From: Imbricaverruca yamaguchii
Lineage: Eukaryota; Arthropoda; Thecostraca; Neoverrucidae
Length of the DNA stretch: 64,000 nucleotides
Direction: 5' to 3'
NCBI GenBank assembly: GCA_034440575.1
Contig: JAOTOL010001656.1
Span: 1,364,501-1,428,500, forward strand
Shown here one piece after another: positions 26,201 to 35,553 of the stretch (within the stretch, counting starts at the first letter, position 1; each line of letters opens with the position of its first letter). The position numbers were made by a program, and so were the translations under genes. The notes under the pieces are model-generated. The model worked only from the letters and a program-made list of their open reading frames with translations. It did not search any database and was not told the DNA's origin.

Positions 26201-26314
26201 GACGACGGCGGTACCGGTACAGGCGGCGACGGGACAGACAGACAGACAGACAGACAGACTTTATTGACGTCATCCACAATTGACTTGTGGCTATTACGAC
26301 ATCGCGTCAAATAG
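17169..26314 (+). CDS. PEX13: PEX13, peroxisomal membrane docking protein peroxin-13 (gene, seven coding exons)
   Basis: Peroxin-13 sits in the peroxisomal membrane and, with PEX14, docks cargo-loaded PEX5/PEX7 receptors during matrix-protein import. Joining 17169-17290, 17431-17565, 18765-18917, 19617-19733, 21574-21704, 22180-22383 and 25578-26314 gives one frame of about 532 residues. All introns are GT-AG and the junction phases (2,2,2,2,1,1) match throughout. In order I see the KPWE motif (about residues 6-9), a Tyr/Gly-rich stretch (67-126), the conserved Pex13 core (138-219, including FESIES and ALSLVRT), a hydrophobic segment (259-278) and an SH3 domain (297-355). Vertebrate PEX13 has the same order at about 400 residues, so this protein is longer, through a C-terminal repeat tail. 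Exons 2 to 7 are GC- and CpG-rich, while exon 1 lies at the edge of a CpG-poor block. The gene identity is firm. The true C-terminus is uncertain because of a transposon insertion in the last exon. Confidence 0.92.
17431..17565 (+). CDS. PEX13: PEX13 exon 2 (proline-rich, start of Tyr/Gly region)
   Basis: The acceptor is GGTTTTCAG and the donor AGG|GTGAGT. The exon encodes residues 42-86: PTLGG, then a proline-rich part with PPVPERP, then Tyr-rich sequence ending PYGAG. It follows exon 1 after a 140-bp intron. The PTL...QP pattern matches the region just after the N-terminus of known PEX13 proteins. An alternative acceptor is unlikely because the phase-2 junction restores Gln-41 exactly. Confidence 0.85.
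17566..18764 (+). other. PEX13 intron 2
   Basis: This 1.2-kb intron is bounded by GTGAGT and TTACAG. It starts CpG-poor and becomes CpG-richer towards the 3' end. I see no gene or recognisable element inside it. Confidence 0.7.
18765..18917 (+). CDS. PEX13: PEX13 exon 3 (Tyr/Gly-rich YG domain)
   Basis: The acceptor is TTAATTACAG and the donor GCTG|GTGAGA. It encodes residues 87-136, almost entirely Gly, Tyr, Ala, Ser and Phe (for example AYGGGFGGGYGGAFG). In yeast and animals the YG-rich part of Pex13 forms a cohesive meshwork in the import pore, so the composition fits that role. The role here is inferred from family knowledge; the composition is seen directly. Confidence 0.85.
19617..19733 (+). 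CDS. PEX13: PEX13 exon 4 (conserved Pex13 core, part 1)
   Basis: The acceptor is GCGGCCAG and the donor CACAG|GTAATA. It encodes residues 138-175 with FIQAAEEGSRSTFESIESF, followed by an amphipathic segment ending STYMLVH. This is the strongest family signature, aligning with the vertebrate FVQQAEES..FQSIES block. The phase-2 ends join exon 3 as Trp-137 and exon 5 as Ser-176. Confidence 0.92.
20571..20805. mobile_element. ~235-bp MITE with 44-bp terminal inverted repeats, in PEX13 intron 4
   Basis: The left end CAGCTGTTGGTGACGTCA, then CAAACGTAC and CCAGC, is mirrored at the right end (GTACGTTTG, TGACGTCACCAACAGCTG). The centre carries a CCTAA-rich tract (20669-20712). It lies inside a dispersed repeat shared with 4185-4470, so it probably inserted there. 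No open frame. Confidence 0.75.
20669..20712. repeat. Interstitial telomere-like CCTAA tract
   Basis: About eight degenerate CCTAA/CTAAC units (CACCTAACCTAGCCTAACC and following). (TTAGG)n is the arthropod telomere repeat, so the tract weakly supports an arthropod source. It sits in the centre of the MITE. Confidence 0.5.
21574..21704 (+). CDS. PEX13: PEX13 exon 5 (conserved Pex13 core, part 2)
   Basis: The acceptor is GTTGCGCAG and the donor CTAG|GTGAGG. It encodes residues 177-219: SFRTVVGVAEQMGRM, then LAQVLSALSLVRTVRWI and a basic end FLRRWLG. The SFRAVLDVA...SAFALVRT...YRRLQ pattern is characteristic of PEX13. It is separated from exon 4 by a 1.84-kb intron that contains a MITE and a dispersed repeat. 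Confidence 0.92.
22180..22383 (+). CDS. PEX13: PEX13 exon 6 (second hydrophobic segment)
   Basis: The acceptor is CGGCCGTCAG and the donor GACACAG|GTTGGT. It encodes residues 221-287: an acidic, polar start with EQVWSEVAGSGPT, a Pro/Ser linker, then WPVLMYLAAVLGAPYLIYRL, the transmembrane segment preceding the SH3 domain in known PEX13. Both ends are phase 1. The family places the SH3 domain after this helix facing the cytosol. Confidence 0.9.
22681..22760 (-). mobile_element. tRNA-derived SINE, copy A
   Basis: The minus strand reads AACCGAAAGGTCGCGGGCTC (box B region degraded), followed by TATCTGTTGCTACTCCTCGC and CGACCAATA. The same block order occurs at 56981-57075 and 56511-56610. Confidence 0.65.
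24163..24588 (-). other. Unassigned 141-codon open frame inside PEX13 intron 6
   Basis: The frame is open from ATG to stop on the minus strand, with balanced composition and no tandem repeats. Its product is Cys/Arg/Pro-containing, with no motif I recognise, no signal peptide and no transmembrane segment. It could be a fragment of a transposon protein or a chance frame. I do not assign a function. Confidence 0.15.
24751..25047. repeat. 99-bp tandem repeat, three copies
   Basis: The unit runs through ATATCTGACCTGTTGGCCTG, GTCCGGCGCCCCTGATA, GCGCCACGTGACAGTATGAA and GGCGCGCCACGCTGTAGT. The spacing of the copies is exactly 99 bp (24761, 24860, 24959). Copies 1 and 2 contain an E-box CACGTG. In copy 3 the CAGTATGAAT word is GGTATAAATG, a good TATA box. 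Confidence 0.9.
25013..25040 (+). promoter_or_regulatory. TATA-like box and initiator-like site in the last 99-bp repeat
   Basis: TATAAATG at 25013 is followed about 22 bases later by a TCACTC initiator-like word. It lies in the last PEX13 intron on the sense strand. It may be a decayed promoter of a repeat element or an internal promoter; only the sequence match is seen. Confidence 0.25.
25578..26314 (+). CDS. PEX13: PEX13 exon 7 (SH3 domain and repeat tail, ends in a transposon-derived stop)
   Basis: The acceptor is GTGTCGACAG. Residues 288-355 carry the SH3 domain: the ALYDF-like motif VYDFSG, the RAGQQLRLAP strand, Trp-336 in RVRGWVLAS, and the LVPASYVKI end with Pro-349 and Tyr-352. These are the ligand-binding positions that in PEX13 contact PEX14 PxxP and PEX5. 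After residue 360 the frame enters a 21-bp repeat read first as VQAAAGP and later, after small indels, as TGTGGGG. The stop at 26312-26314 lies inside the inserted LINE sequence, so about 25 residues of the predicted end are transposon-derived. Alternatively the insert is spliced out and the tail continues to 27616. Confidence 0.85.
25845..26235 (+). repeat. 21-bp coding minisatellite, left block (VQAAAGP repeat)
   Basis: The unit is about GCAGGCGGCGGCGGGACCGG plus T, repeated with point variants (gcgag, gacga) inside PEX13 exon 7. The unit length divides by three, giving heptapeptide repeats. Indels in the block shift the PEX13 frame from VQAAAGP to TGTGGGG. Confidence 0.85.
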
Positions 26315-26664
26315 ATAAAACAACACAGCACAAAAGGTAAAAAGAGGGTCAAAATCACAGACTACAAGTTAAACTATAAAAAAAAAAATATATATATATA
26401 TAAAATAACAGCAAGTCGAGCAGTCTATCAGTCCGGCGCGGGCGGCACGTCACGTAGATATTCCCGTAGGTGGCGACCAAAGATCGACACGGGAAGTCGC
26501 GTCAGCTCAGGTGGCAGTGAGTTGTACATGTGTGGCGCTCTGGAACTAAAGCGTCTTTCCCATCTCGGTGCGGGACCGGGGGACATAAGTTGTGGTCTTG
26601 ACGGGTGGTCCGGTCCGAATCTCCGCCATGGTGGTGAGATCGTGGCCAGTGACTTGTTGGAGAT
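26236..26664 (-). mobile_element. 5'-truncated LINE 3' end inserted in the PEX13 repeat
   Basis: On the minus strand, sequence down to the stop at 26428 encodes a reverse-transcriptase C-terminus: FSSRAPHMYNSLPPELTRL, then a basic helix ending DVPPAPD. The motif order RAP..N.LP.EL is typical of CR1/L2-type LINE ends. A short 3' UTR follows and ends in a (GTCT)n tail, seen on the + strand as AGACAGAC repeats at 26236-26258. Both flanks are the same 21-bp repeat, so the element landed inside a pre-existing array. It supplies the stop codon at 26312 for the PEX13 frame. Confidence 0.75.
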
Positions 26665-27075
26665 GGTGCAGGCGGCGGCGGGACCGGTGCAGGCGGCGGC
26701 GAGACCGGTGCAGGCGGCGGCGAGACCGGTGCAGGCGGCGGCGGGACCGGTACAGGCGGCGGCGGGACCGGTGCAGGCGGCGGCGGGACCGGTGCAGGCG
26801 GCGGCGGGACCGGTGCAGGCGGCGGCGGGACCGGTGCAGGCGGCGGCGGGACCGGTACAGGCGGCGGCGAGACCGGTACAGGCGGCGGCGGGACCGGTAC
26901 AGGCGACGACGGGACCGGTGCAGTCGGGCAGCAGGGCAGCAGGCGGCGGGACAGGTGCAGGCGGCGGGGGACAGGTGCAGGCGGCGGCGGGACCGGTGCA
27001 GGCGGCGGCGGGACCGGTGCAGGCGGCGGCGAGACCGGTGCAGGCGGCGGCGGGACCGGTGCAGGCGGCGCCGCA
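26665..27075 (+). repeat. 21-bp coding minisatellite, right block
   Basis: About 19 copies of the same GCAGGCGGCGGCGGGACCGG-type unit as the left block, with a short irregular section at 26920-26985 (gtcgggcagcagggcagcagg). It is the continuation of the array interrupted by the LINE fragment. Confidence 0.85.
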
Positions 27076-27616
27076 GGGTCCGGCGGGAGCGAGACCGTCC
27101 CAGGCGACGGTGGGGAAGGCGCAGCCAGCACAAGGACAGGCCTGGGCAACACCTGAGCCAGCTGCATCAGGCTGCCGGAGCTCCACCAAATCTCCCACTG
27201 TCGGCGCCGGATCAAAGCTGCCGCCGCAGACGGTCCCTGCCGGAGTCGGCCAGACCGGCGGCGGTGGCGGTGACGCCACCTCGAAGTCTGCCGGCGAGGT
27301 GCCCGGGCCAGCCGGCGAGCCCCGGCGGCCTGTCGTCGCCGTGCAGGAGCCGGCCGGCGGCAGCAGCGCCACCTCGAAGTCTGCCGGCGAGCCCCGGCGG
27401 CCTGTCGTCGCCGTGCAGGAGCCGGCCGGCGGCAGCAGCGCCAAACAGCCCACCGAGTCACGGCGTAGCGGCACGCAGCCGCCGGTCGAGTCGGCCGCCG
27501 CGGCCCCGCAGCCTGGAGAGGACGGCTGCTGCGGGAGGCTGCTGACCACCGGCCATCCAGCTGTCGCCGCTCGGGTAAGCGACTCGACAACGGACCCGGG
27601 CTGGGCATCTCAATGA
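26665..27616 (+). CDS. Possible original C-terminal tail of PEX13
   Basis: Right of the LINE insert the same 21-bp repeat resumes in the + frame reading VQAAAGP and runs into about 180 residues of unique, GC3-rich sequence that looks coding. This includes a duplicated block (TSKSAGE...RRPVVAVQEPAGGSS) and an end at a stop at 27614. A good donor-like site (CTCGG|GTAAGC) occurs at 27575, so the exon could instead end there. The frame is the same modulo three as PEX13 exon 7. I do not recognise a domain and cannot see the acidic FESVF-type tail of vertebrate PEX13. The 21-bp repeats keep other frames open too, so the coding call is moderate. Confidence 0.45.
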
Positions 27617-29285
27617 GACCCGATGCTCACTGAGATGCAGGCACGATGGGAGACCCGGCACGTTTCCCTGTCGAGTTCGGCGTGCACGACGGAAGATTCA
27701 ACTATGGGTGTTCGAGCGAATGCAATGCACGTGTATAGCACTGCGCCAAGGTTGACGTAGAGTGTGGCGGAACATAGGTGATATGGTTATGCTTATGGTG
27801 TGATGAACTTGGGTGTTGTATTGCTCCTGAATATTATGTACAAACGTCATGCAATACCCAGCTAGTTTTGCTCTACCCTTGTACCTTGCGCTTGCTGTGG
27901 TGACAGCTGGGAATGGATGCCTATTCTGGCTGTCCACATTCTGAACAGATGCATTCTATCGGATGTTATGACCAACTAAGCACATGTTAAGTTATACTGT
28001 GAGATCAGTAGTACTTCATCAGCTATGGCTTCCTGTGACTCAGTCACCCAGGCCTGTTTCACAGATCCCGGTGATGCAGGCATCACAGCCACCCTTGGTC
28101 AGGCGGGAGTTGGGTTGTCCGTTGATAACTGCATGTGTGCCAGTACTCACGTGCCCCGATACGTCATTCGGTGCCTGTCGAGTCCAACTGTCGAGTTGGA
28201 TTGTAGTCTGTGGCTAATGGCCGACTGTAACGGCCGTAACGTGAGCCGGACATTGGTTCTGCATCTACTGTCGTGATTTGTTAATGGCGAACCGTAACGG
28301 CCGTAACGTGCGTCAGACGTCGGCTCTGGATCTTTGGGAGTTGCCGAAGTGAAAATTGTTTGATCTGTCTGGTATCCGTCGCTATCTCTCCATTCATTCT
28401 TATGCACCATCAGCGCTCACCCGCCAGTATCATTTAGGTGGACTTGCTTCCTGATAAACCAACGGATCCGCGGAAGACATCAATTAAACGTTTTCGGCTG
28501 TTTGTTGTGGGTAACTTGGGGACTCAAGTGTGATCCAGTGTTATGGGCTGTGAATTAGTTCGCATAGACGTAGGAACATCTCAAAAGGTATGGTGAACAG
28601 AACCTCTTGAAGTTGATTTTGACCATGAATTATAGCATTAATGTACATGAAAAGTGGGGCCATAGCCACCCTGTCCCTCTACCATGTTTCAACACCTATC
28701 CTTGCTAGGTTCCCCGTCTACAGGTGCCAGCGTGCTAGCCGGCTCGCCAGTCATAATCAGAGCTTGTAATCGGTCACTAAAGCCACACAAGTCAGTCATT
28801 GATCCGTCGTTTTGGCTCCTTCAGACTATCACGAGGAAAGTAATGAAAACGGGCACAACGCCACCGACATGTTACCCATGTATCCCGACTGTGGGTTTCA
28901 TCGCGCACATTCTTGTGCGAAATGATGTGCACAGGAATGCGTGACTAAATCAGCAGTTGTACGGCACGCGGTGGCCGCCTGGCACCCGGTGGGTGGTCGG
29001 TAGTTCCGCCAGTTAGCACGCTTATCATTATGACGCGTAACGGCACTGAACGCATCGGCGAGCGTTGTGAAGGCAACACTAATTTTGAAATAGCCCTTTC
29101 CTCGTATTAGGCCAGGAAAGTACATACAGTTCAAAAGACGCCTGTGTTTCGGCTCCGAGATTTCTTCAGGATACAATTTTTGGAAAAGCGCACCCTGAGG
29201 AAGGCCCTGAACCGGAGTATAGCTGTTTAGACTGTCTCGACCTAATATGAGAAAAAGACTGCATTAATATGTTAACGTAACATTG
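27617..29285. other. Downstream of PEX13, no gene seen
   Basis: I found no AATAAA signal close to the 27616 stop. 28205-28340 contains an imperfect two-copy direct repeat (CTGTAACGGCCGTAACGTG / CCGTAACGGCCGTAACGTG, about 67 bp apart). No coding signal. Confidence 0.4.
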
Positions 29286-29290
29286 ACTTC

Positions 29291-29515
29291 TAATGGCCTG
29301 TTCGTGACGTGGTGTCGGAGGTGGCCTCGCGCTCTGTCGGTGTCCCGGGCAGAGCCGAGCCCCGCTAATGGCCTGTTCGTGGCGTGGTGTCGGAGGTGGC
29401 CTCGCGCTCTGTCGGTGTCCCGGGCAGAGCCGAGCCCCGCTAATGGCCTGTTCGCGACGTGGTGTCGGAGGTGGCCTCGCGCTCTGTCGGTGTCCCGGGC
29501 AGAGCCGAACCTCGT
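29291..29515. repeat. 75-bp tandem repeat, three near-identical copies
   Basis: Units start at 29291, 29366 and 29441 with TAATGGCCTGTTCG and run to GCAGAGCCGAGCCCCGC. Only one or two bases differ per copy, so the duplication is recent. Open frames here are a by-product of the unit length. Confidence 0.93.
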
Positions 29516-32500
29516 TATAGCGCGCATTGTGCCAATCTGTGCTGCTCATGCTGTGTTGTGGCAGCTGATGCGGGCCCAATTTGGCGATAGTTGGAGGCTG
29601 GTGACCTGATCGGTTCTGCCGCGATGACAGAACTGTCAAGTGGGGCGACTGTCAACAGTCGCCCCGCTGCCATGGCTCCCAAGAGTCAAACCACGATGTA
29701 CATGTTCCGGGGATGCTGATGAAGTGCGATGGTGCTATGTGCTTGCGATAGTAATACACATCGGCGATGGAAAGGGTGCCGCATTTCATCGTCACAACTA
29801 CTCCCGTGGCGGTTGAGTATGTTTCAAATGGCATCCTGGAGGTATTACGTCACATGATCAAGCCGAAGGTAAAAAATGACAAAATACGACACGATGAACA
29901 AGGTACGTGCGTGTGCGAGCAATCTTGTAGCTGGCAGACCGACAATCTGAGCTGGGAATCCAAGGGTGACAACATATACGCCAGTCCATACAGTCCTACA
30001 CTGATCTGCCCTGAGTTTGGTAATCGATTCAGCCCTGGTAGTCGATGCACCCCTAATCCCAAAAGCAGCTAAGTTTGCTAAAGCAGTGACAGAGCCAATT
30101 CCTGAGGCGTAGAGCAATGACAGAGCCTTTCGCGTATTCCTGGGGCGGCGGCTTCGCTTTGCTATCGTTTAGCATGGAAATGCTCTTGGGTTCACGGAAT
30201 CCGGTGGAATATGTTCGCTGTCGTTCTATGGGGCTGCTGGGTAAGTACTTTTAGCTGGCATTCATTCCTGTCATTTTTATGAGGCGTGGAATGTTGGCAG
30301 TCAATACGGACCGCATCTCTACGGCACATTCCGCGAGTGATGCCACATTTTGGAATTTACAGACATGTGTCACCTTTAAAACTGCAGTGGAGTAGCATTT
30401 CGCTTCTCTCTGCGATACCGGTAAGCGCTGAGTATATAGAGTGGATCCATGAAATAGTGGAGACATCAGATATTTGTAATTGTTGAGACTCATGATTATG
30501 GAGTTAGTAGTCGTTTACGGAACGGCTTACATGTCAAAGTTCACATCACGGCAGACCGCTCCGCCGTTTCGATGATGAACTTGATGAAGCCTGTCGCCGC
30601 CACTTTCAATTATTTTTGGAAACAGTGAAGGACAATAGTTTCGGAAATAAAATGTAATTAATAAAAACATGGTGCATTACTGAGATGGTAAAGGGGGCCT
30701 GGCAAATGTTAGGTCCAGTTTCGTGTAGAAAGCTATGTGCCTGAAATAAGTGCGGATAGAAGAGAAAGTGTCTACTCCTTTACACTTGAATATATCTCCC
30801 GAAACATTTTGTTGTGAATCTTCCAAAATATTTAGAATAGTCATAAACACACTAGCCATTCATATTGCAATACATTTCTTGAGAAGGGAGAAATGGCGAA
30901 TTCTAGCCAAAAAGAAAGCGATAGGTGACCTGTGATCTTAAGACCATCCACCTGTGACCGATATATTCATCATTTCTGTATCAGCTGATACCACTTAGAC
31001 TCCAGTATAATGGTCATTAGTACTTGTCAATGTTATTATATGGCTTAAATGTTCCCGCATTTCACCACATCATGCCGGAAGCATGTGGTCGAATGTAAAA
31101 TTGAATATTTTGATCAAAGGATGATGCAAACTAAAAATCCCCCTGGAACTTTATTGGGTTTTATAACTTGTTTCAATGATGGTATTCCTTATCAACTGGC
31201 ACTGCCGCTATACTTCGTCAAATTTGATTAAAGGTGAAATAACATCGGAACGATGTCTTTAAGTGAGGGCAACGTCCATTTGTTACAGATAATAAAGGCG
31301 CTGATCTATAGTAAGATTACTTCAGCAACACTAGTGTTTAAAGAACTCATATTAATGTGGTGCGACGATCTCGGGTAGCAAATGGTCGCATGAACGGCGG
31401 GATTTTACTTTAAAAAAAAATGTTTCATATAGAACAAGTCTTGTCAAGTCAAGAACAAGTCGGAATGCATTATTTACCAAGCAGCATCATATAGATGATG
31501 CTAAAATCATCACATGCGAAGGCAAATGCTTGTCTCCGCCTTCACCGCGAAGTGTGGATACAGCCAGCCTGTTTTGAGTTGGCTCGGGTGGTATACAGAT
31601 GAATGCCAATTGAAATCATCTGGATGCGGTAGGACCTGAGCATGATACTATAACAATATCATACACAGAGAATGGTTGTTGTTTTCTTGTATCCCCTTTG
31701 GATATTCACTGTCCTCGCCACTTCGTTCCTGAATCCACCGGCATCGGTAAGATGAGTAAACATTATAGGTGCCGGAACAGAGGGGGAGGATGGGTGTGGT
31801 CCCCCACTTTTCATGTAAGTTTTACGTTAATGCTATGGCGACTCATCGTAAGAATAAACTTGAAAAAGGATTCCCCCCCCACACACTTACACACACACAC
31901 ACACACACGTATACATACTTTTTAGACGTTCCTACGCCTCTGGTGGACGTGGCATGCTGGGAGCATTGACTAAGAGATCACGCCCTTTGGCGTATGCAGG
32001 CTTACCACCAAAGATCACCATACTTCGACCGAATAGAAATTCTAAGAGTAAGTGTTGAGTGACTGGGAGCTGGCAAGCCTGCCTATCACAGCTAGCATAG
32101 CATATGGCCCCAGGGGACTGGTCGCTCCAAGCTTTATGCAATTTAGCAATATAAGAATGATCGAGTATTTAGCAGAATTATTTTGCATGAAAACGAAGAG
32201 TACATGCAACTGCTAAGAAGTGGAGGCGTGTGTGTGCTGTTCATCAATGGAACGTTCATAAGCTCGGCGCCCCGCCACGACTTGAAGGTTGGTGTGATTC
32301 CACAGCCCTTAGATTTATGGAGACGCTGAGCTGCTTCGGGAGTGTCCAACTGCTACGGCTTATTCAGTCATAGCTGGGCAAATTTTTTTTTTTTTTTTGT
32401 GTTAATCTTTAGCTGAGGCTAAATGCCATCTGCTAGAGATATGCTACGTTAAAGAAGAGCTACTGTAATCCGGCTTATGTGACATCCGGTTATATCTTAG

Positions 32501-32600
32501 AAGGTAAAAAGAGAGGAAGAATGAAACGCCGGCAAGCTATGAACTTGGCGTGAATGCAATTACATACAAGCACGGTTGGACACACATGCATACATACATA
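29516..32600. other. Intergenic, no supported gene
   Basis: A weak exon candidate at 30117-30240 has an ATG, 41 open codons and a consensus donor (CTGG|GTAAGTA) but no recognised homology. 31881-31912 has a short CA microsatellite. The other frames are short and opposed on both strands. Confidence 0.35.
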
Positions 32601-32639
32601 CCCAACACTTGAAGGGACACTTGAAGGGTGGGCAGTATC

Positions 32640-33320
32640 CTAGCCTCCAGAGGCTCCACTGCCCACCCCGTCCTCTACGGCGAAGCGGAGGCCTCACGCC
32701 CAGAGCGAGTCGTAGGCGTCAGGCCCGACCTTGTATGAGTTGGTGTATTAATTAAAGCTTGGAAAAACCTCCAAAGGAGGTGCTGCTTGGAAAACCCGTA
32801 GGTAAAAACCAAGCACAATTTATGTGAAGTACCGCCCGTTATGGCCAGATTGGGTCGGTCTCTGTCTACCTACGGTGATATACCCTATATGTATGTGTGT
32901 TGCGACGACGGAGAACACGGCGTTTTAGCTATCAAATAACTTTCTCGAGATTGGTACTGTGTAAGAATGAAAATAGGAGCTCAATGAGTTCTGGGTGTCC
33001 GTCCCCGAGAAGGGTTCTCAATGTAAGTGGGAACTGGTGTCGGGCAATGTAGGTGAGGAGAGGGCGTCACTGTATCTGGTAGGCTGGGCAAGTAAGTAAG
33101 GAATGTTCGACAGAGTTACGAACACCACATGTCTGACATGACGAAGTGCGGTGAGGTTGGTGCATGAGGTAATCATGAGTAAGTTTGGTGTGTCCGAGTC
33201 GAAGGCGGGCCAGGAGGATCTCATGAGAGCGAGTGTGTTGTCGCGAAGAGGGCCATTTGCGAGAAGGGGTTTGATGTGATGTAAATGGGTCCAACATTAT
33301 TATGGTGGAGGGAATCAAAC
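32640..33320 (-). mobile_element. I-type LINE, 5'-truncated 3' end
   Basis: The minus frame 33318-33067 encodes LLARLRLGHTKLTHDYL, then a CxxC...H....C knuckle (SSCQTCGVRNSVEHSLLTC). This is the C-terminus found after RNase H in I-type elements, and the same order (RLRIGHTALTHSYL, then a Cys/His cluster) occurs in the element at 40-45.7 kb. About 400 bp of 3' UTR lie to the left. It is a separate, diverged family member. Confidence 0.75.
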
Positions 33321-33743
33321 ATCAGCATGCAGGTAATTATCCCGCATCAGTAGGTTAGCTTTATAGGTTTTTCTAACATTTCACTGTAATTTTCAGCACA
33401 TATTGCAACATACAAAATCGAATTTTCTATTTTATCTAGTTTGCCAATTACAAATATGGGATTCATGACACAAATGAGTGGTCGCCTCGTTATTATTATG
33501 GTAATAAATGTTTGTTTTGATGTTCCATGAAATTCTGCAACAGCCATGAACAACACATTTACTGCATATTCACATCTAACACCAATGCTTGAAGTATCCC
33601 AGACTTGGTGAATGATAAACCAAGGGGGAACATTATTGCACATTGGTGTTTGGCATCATTAATCATTTAACTTATTAACGCCACCTGTGTGTATAGTATT
33701 ATTGGGCTTTAACACTCGCACGTCCGGCGGTCCGCGCCAACTC

Positions 33744-34747
33744 CGCATGTCCGGGGGAGGCAGATGTCTGCCCTCCCCTAAGATCTCTGGAACTATGCTA
33801 GCTAGCGAGAAACAGAAAACGGCGTTGGATAACTGGTGACGGGCTCTATCGAAAGTGTTTCGGTAATATTTTTCGCTCAGGTCAACATTCAGGTCACTGG
33901 GCCATCATAGGTCAAATTCGACCAGATCAGGTGGGACTCAGATATTGACACATATCTCAGGTCCTGTAACAGATAGAAACAAATGGCGAACGCTATTCGA
34001 CAGTCCTTGAAATGCGCTACCGACAATAGGCGGTGTAATTTAAGGCCAGGTCAACCGAAACTCAGGTCAAGGTCATGAAGTCATGACCTCAGGTTAAGGC
34101 CTAGGGAGGTAATGTAAGGTATCAATCGACACGTCTTGACGATACAACCACAATGACTAATTTCAGCCTTCTAGCTCAATGCAGTGCGACGTAATGCGCA
34201 TAAATGTGTAGTGATCTCAGGTGACCTCAGAGACCTTGGTGAGGTCACTGAGCAAAAATGTCAGCGGTAACATTGAGCATAGCTTCCATCTACATCCCAC
34301 AACCGTTGTGAGATCATTTCGAGCGCAAATATGTAACTAGGAAACATTTGTATAGTTTACCATATACAAATGGTATATGGTATTTATATTATAGGTACAT
34401 TATACCGTATAATGGGGAAGCCATGGCAGCGACCTGACCTAAGGTCAATGCTACGAAAAAAACATGATATACATATTATGGTCCCTGATGAGATCATGGT
34501 ATGCTATAAGTTTGAAATCAATCGCCAAATTATTGTGGAAGTTATGCCACCTAGAACTCCGAGTGTAGCTGGGTCACTTCGCCTGACCTGGTGACCTGAC
34601 CTGAGATGACCCAGGATTAAAAATGTATGAGGATATGCGGAAAAGACCAATGAGCAGCCATGCGAGGTTTGGCCTTGCTAACCGTATTAGTTTGGCGGCA
34701 AATGAGGAAAAACCGGAGGGGGCAGGTATCTGCCCCCCGGACGTGCG
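33744..34747. mobile_element. ~1-kb TIR element (non-autonomous)
   Basis: The left end CGCATGTCCGGGGGAGGCAG, then TGTCTGCCCTCCCC, is matched in inverse at the right end (GGGGGCAGGTATCTGCCCCC, then CCGGACGTGCG). Each end is itself a short palindrome. The interior has many AGGTCA/TGACCT words and no long frame. The end palindromes resemble those in the 377-bp repeats at 5.4-6.1 kb. Confidence 0.55.
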
Positions 34748-35299
34748 CGGGCTAAGGTTTTCACAACAGGTTTTAGACACATTTTGCACGAAGGAAGCAA
34801 ATAAACAGGTTAGAATCGGTTCAGTCATTTTTTAGTTGCAAAATAATTCCTTTTTGTTCCTCAAGTTTCATTTGTTTTTCAAAAGCAGCTGATGCTGCAT
34901 TAGGTCCGGATGTTATTTTTTTTAATTTGATAAGTTTCAGAGGAAAAATTGTTTTATTTTTATCCATCTTTCCAGGTATTTCTCTTACATTAGAAGTTCG
35001 GCTAGGTTAGTCTAGACTATATTGCATTTTTCATTTTACTTAACATTATTTGGTATGCTATATTACCCACGCCAAAACTCTTTTTTTGGTATTACATTAT
35101 CTGCCAACTGAGAAATAAAAAATTTCAGAGGAAATTAATGGTCACATCATGCCAACTACCTTTCCAACTATTACATTTGGGAAAAAATCCAATAATTGCA
35201 AAATTTTCTGAAGGCAGGGGCTTCGCCACCGGGGGGGCGGGGAGGGGGGAATTCCCCCCCCCCCTGCCGTGAGACTGCCCCCCCACCCCCACCCCTGAA

Positions 35300-35553
35300 A
35301 TTTTAGGAGCCCCCCAGGACGAAAAGGAGGCCCTCCAGGACGAAAAGTATACCCCAGGACGAACAGGAGGCCCCCAGGACGACAAAGAAACCCCCAGGAG
35401 GAAAAGAAGGCCCCAGGACGAAAAGGAGGCCCGAAGACGAAAAATAAATTTTACAAATTGGGGGCCTCCTGGAGGAGGCCCATCATTTTAAAAAGAAATC
35501 ACCTAGTAGAGTGTAGGAGGCCCCAGAAATCAAGAGAGTGCCAAATATTGACA
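35300..35553. repeat. ~21-bp minisatellite (GGCCCCCAGGACGAAAAGGA), copy 1 of the host repeat
   Basis: About seven degenerate units, followed by unique flank GGAGGCCCATCATTTTAAAA...CCCCAGAAATCAAGAGAGTGCC. The same units and flank recur at 39290-39640 in the same orientation, so the minisatellite belongs to a dispersed element. Confidence 0.75.

Noticed and set aside
26428..27608. Large minus-strand frames over PEX13 exon 7
   Set aside because: They cover the 21-bp array; only the last about 75 codons (LINE RT C-terminus) are real on that strand.
33067..33318. An independent small gene with a CxxC knuckle
   Set aside because: The GHTKLTHDYL and Cys/His pattern matches the C-terminus of I-type LINE ORF2, so it is a retroelement fragment.
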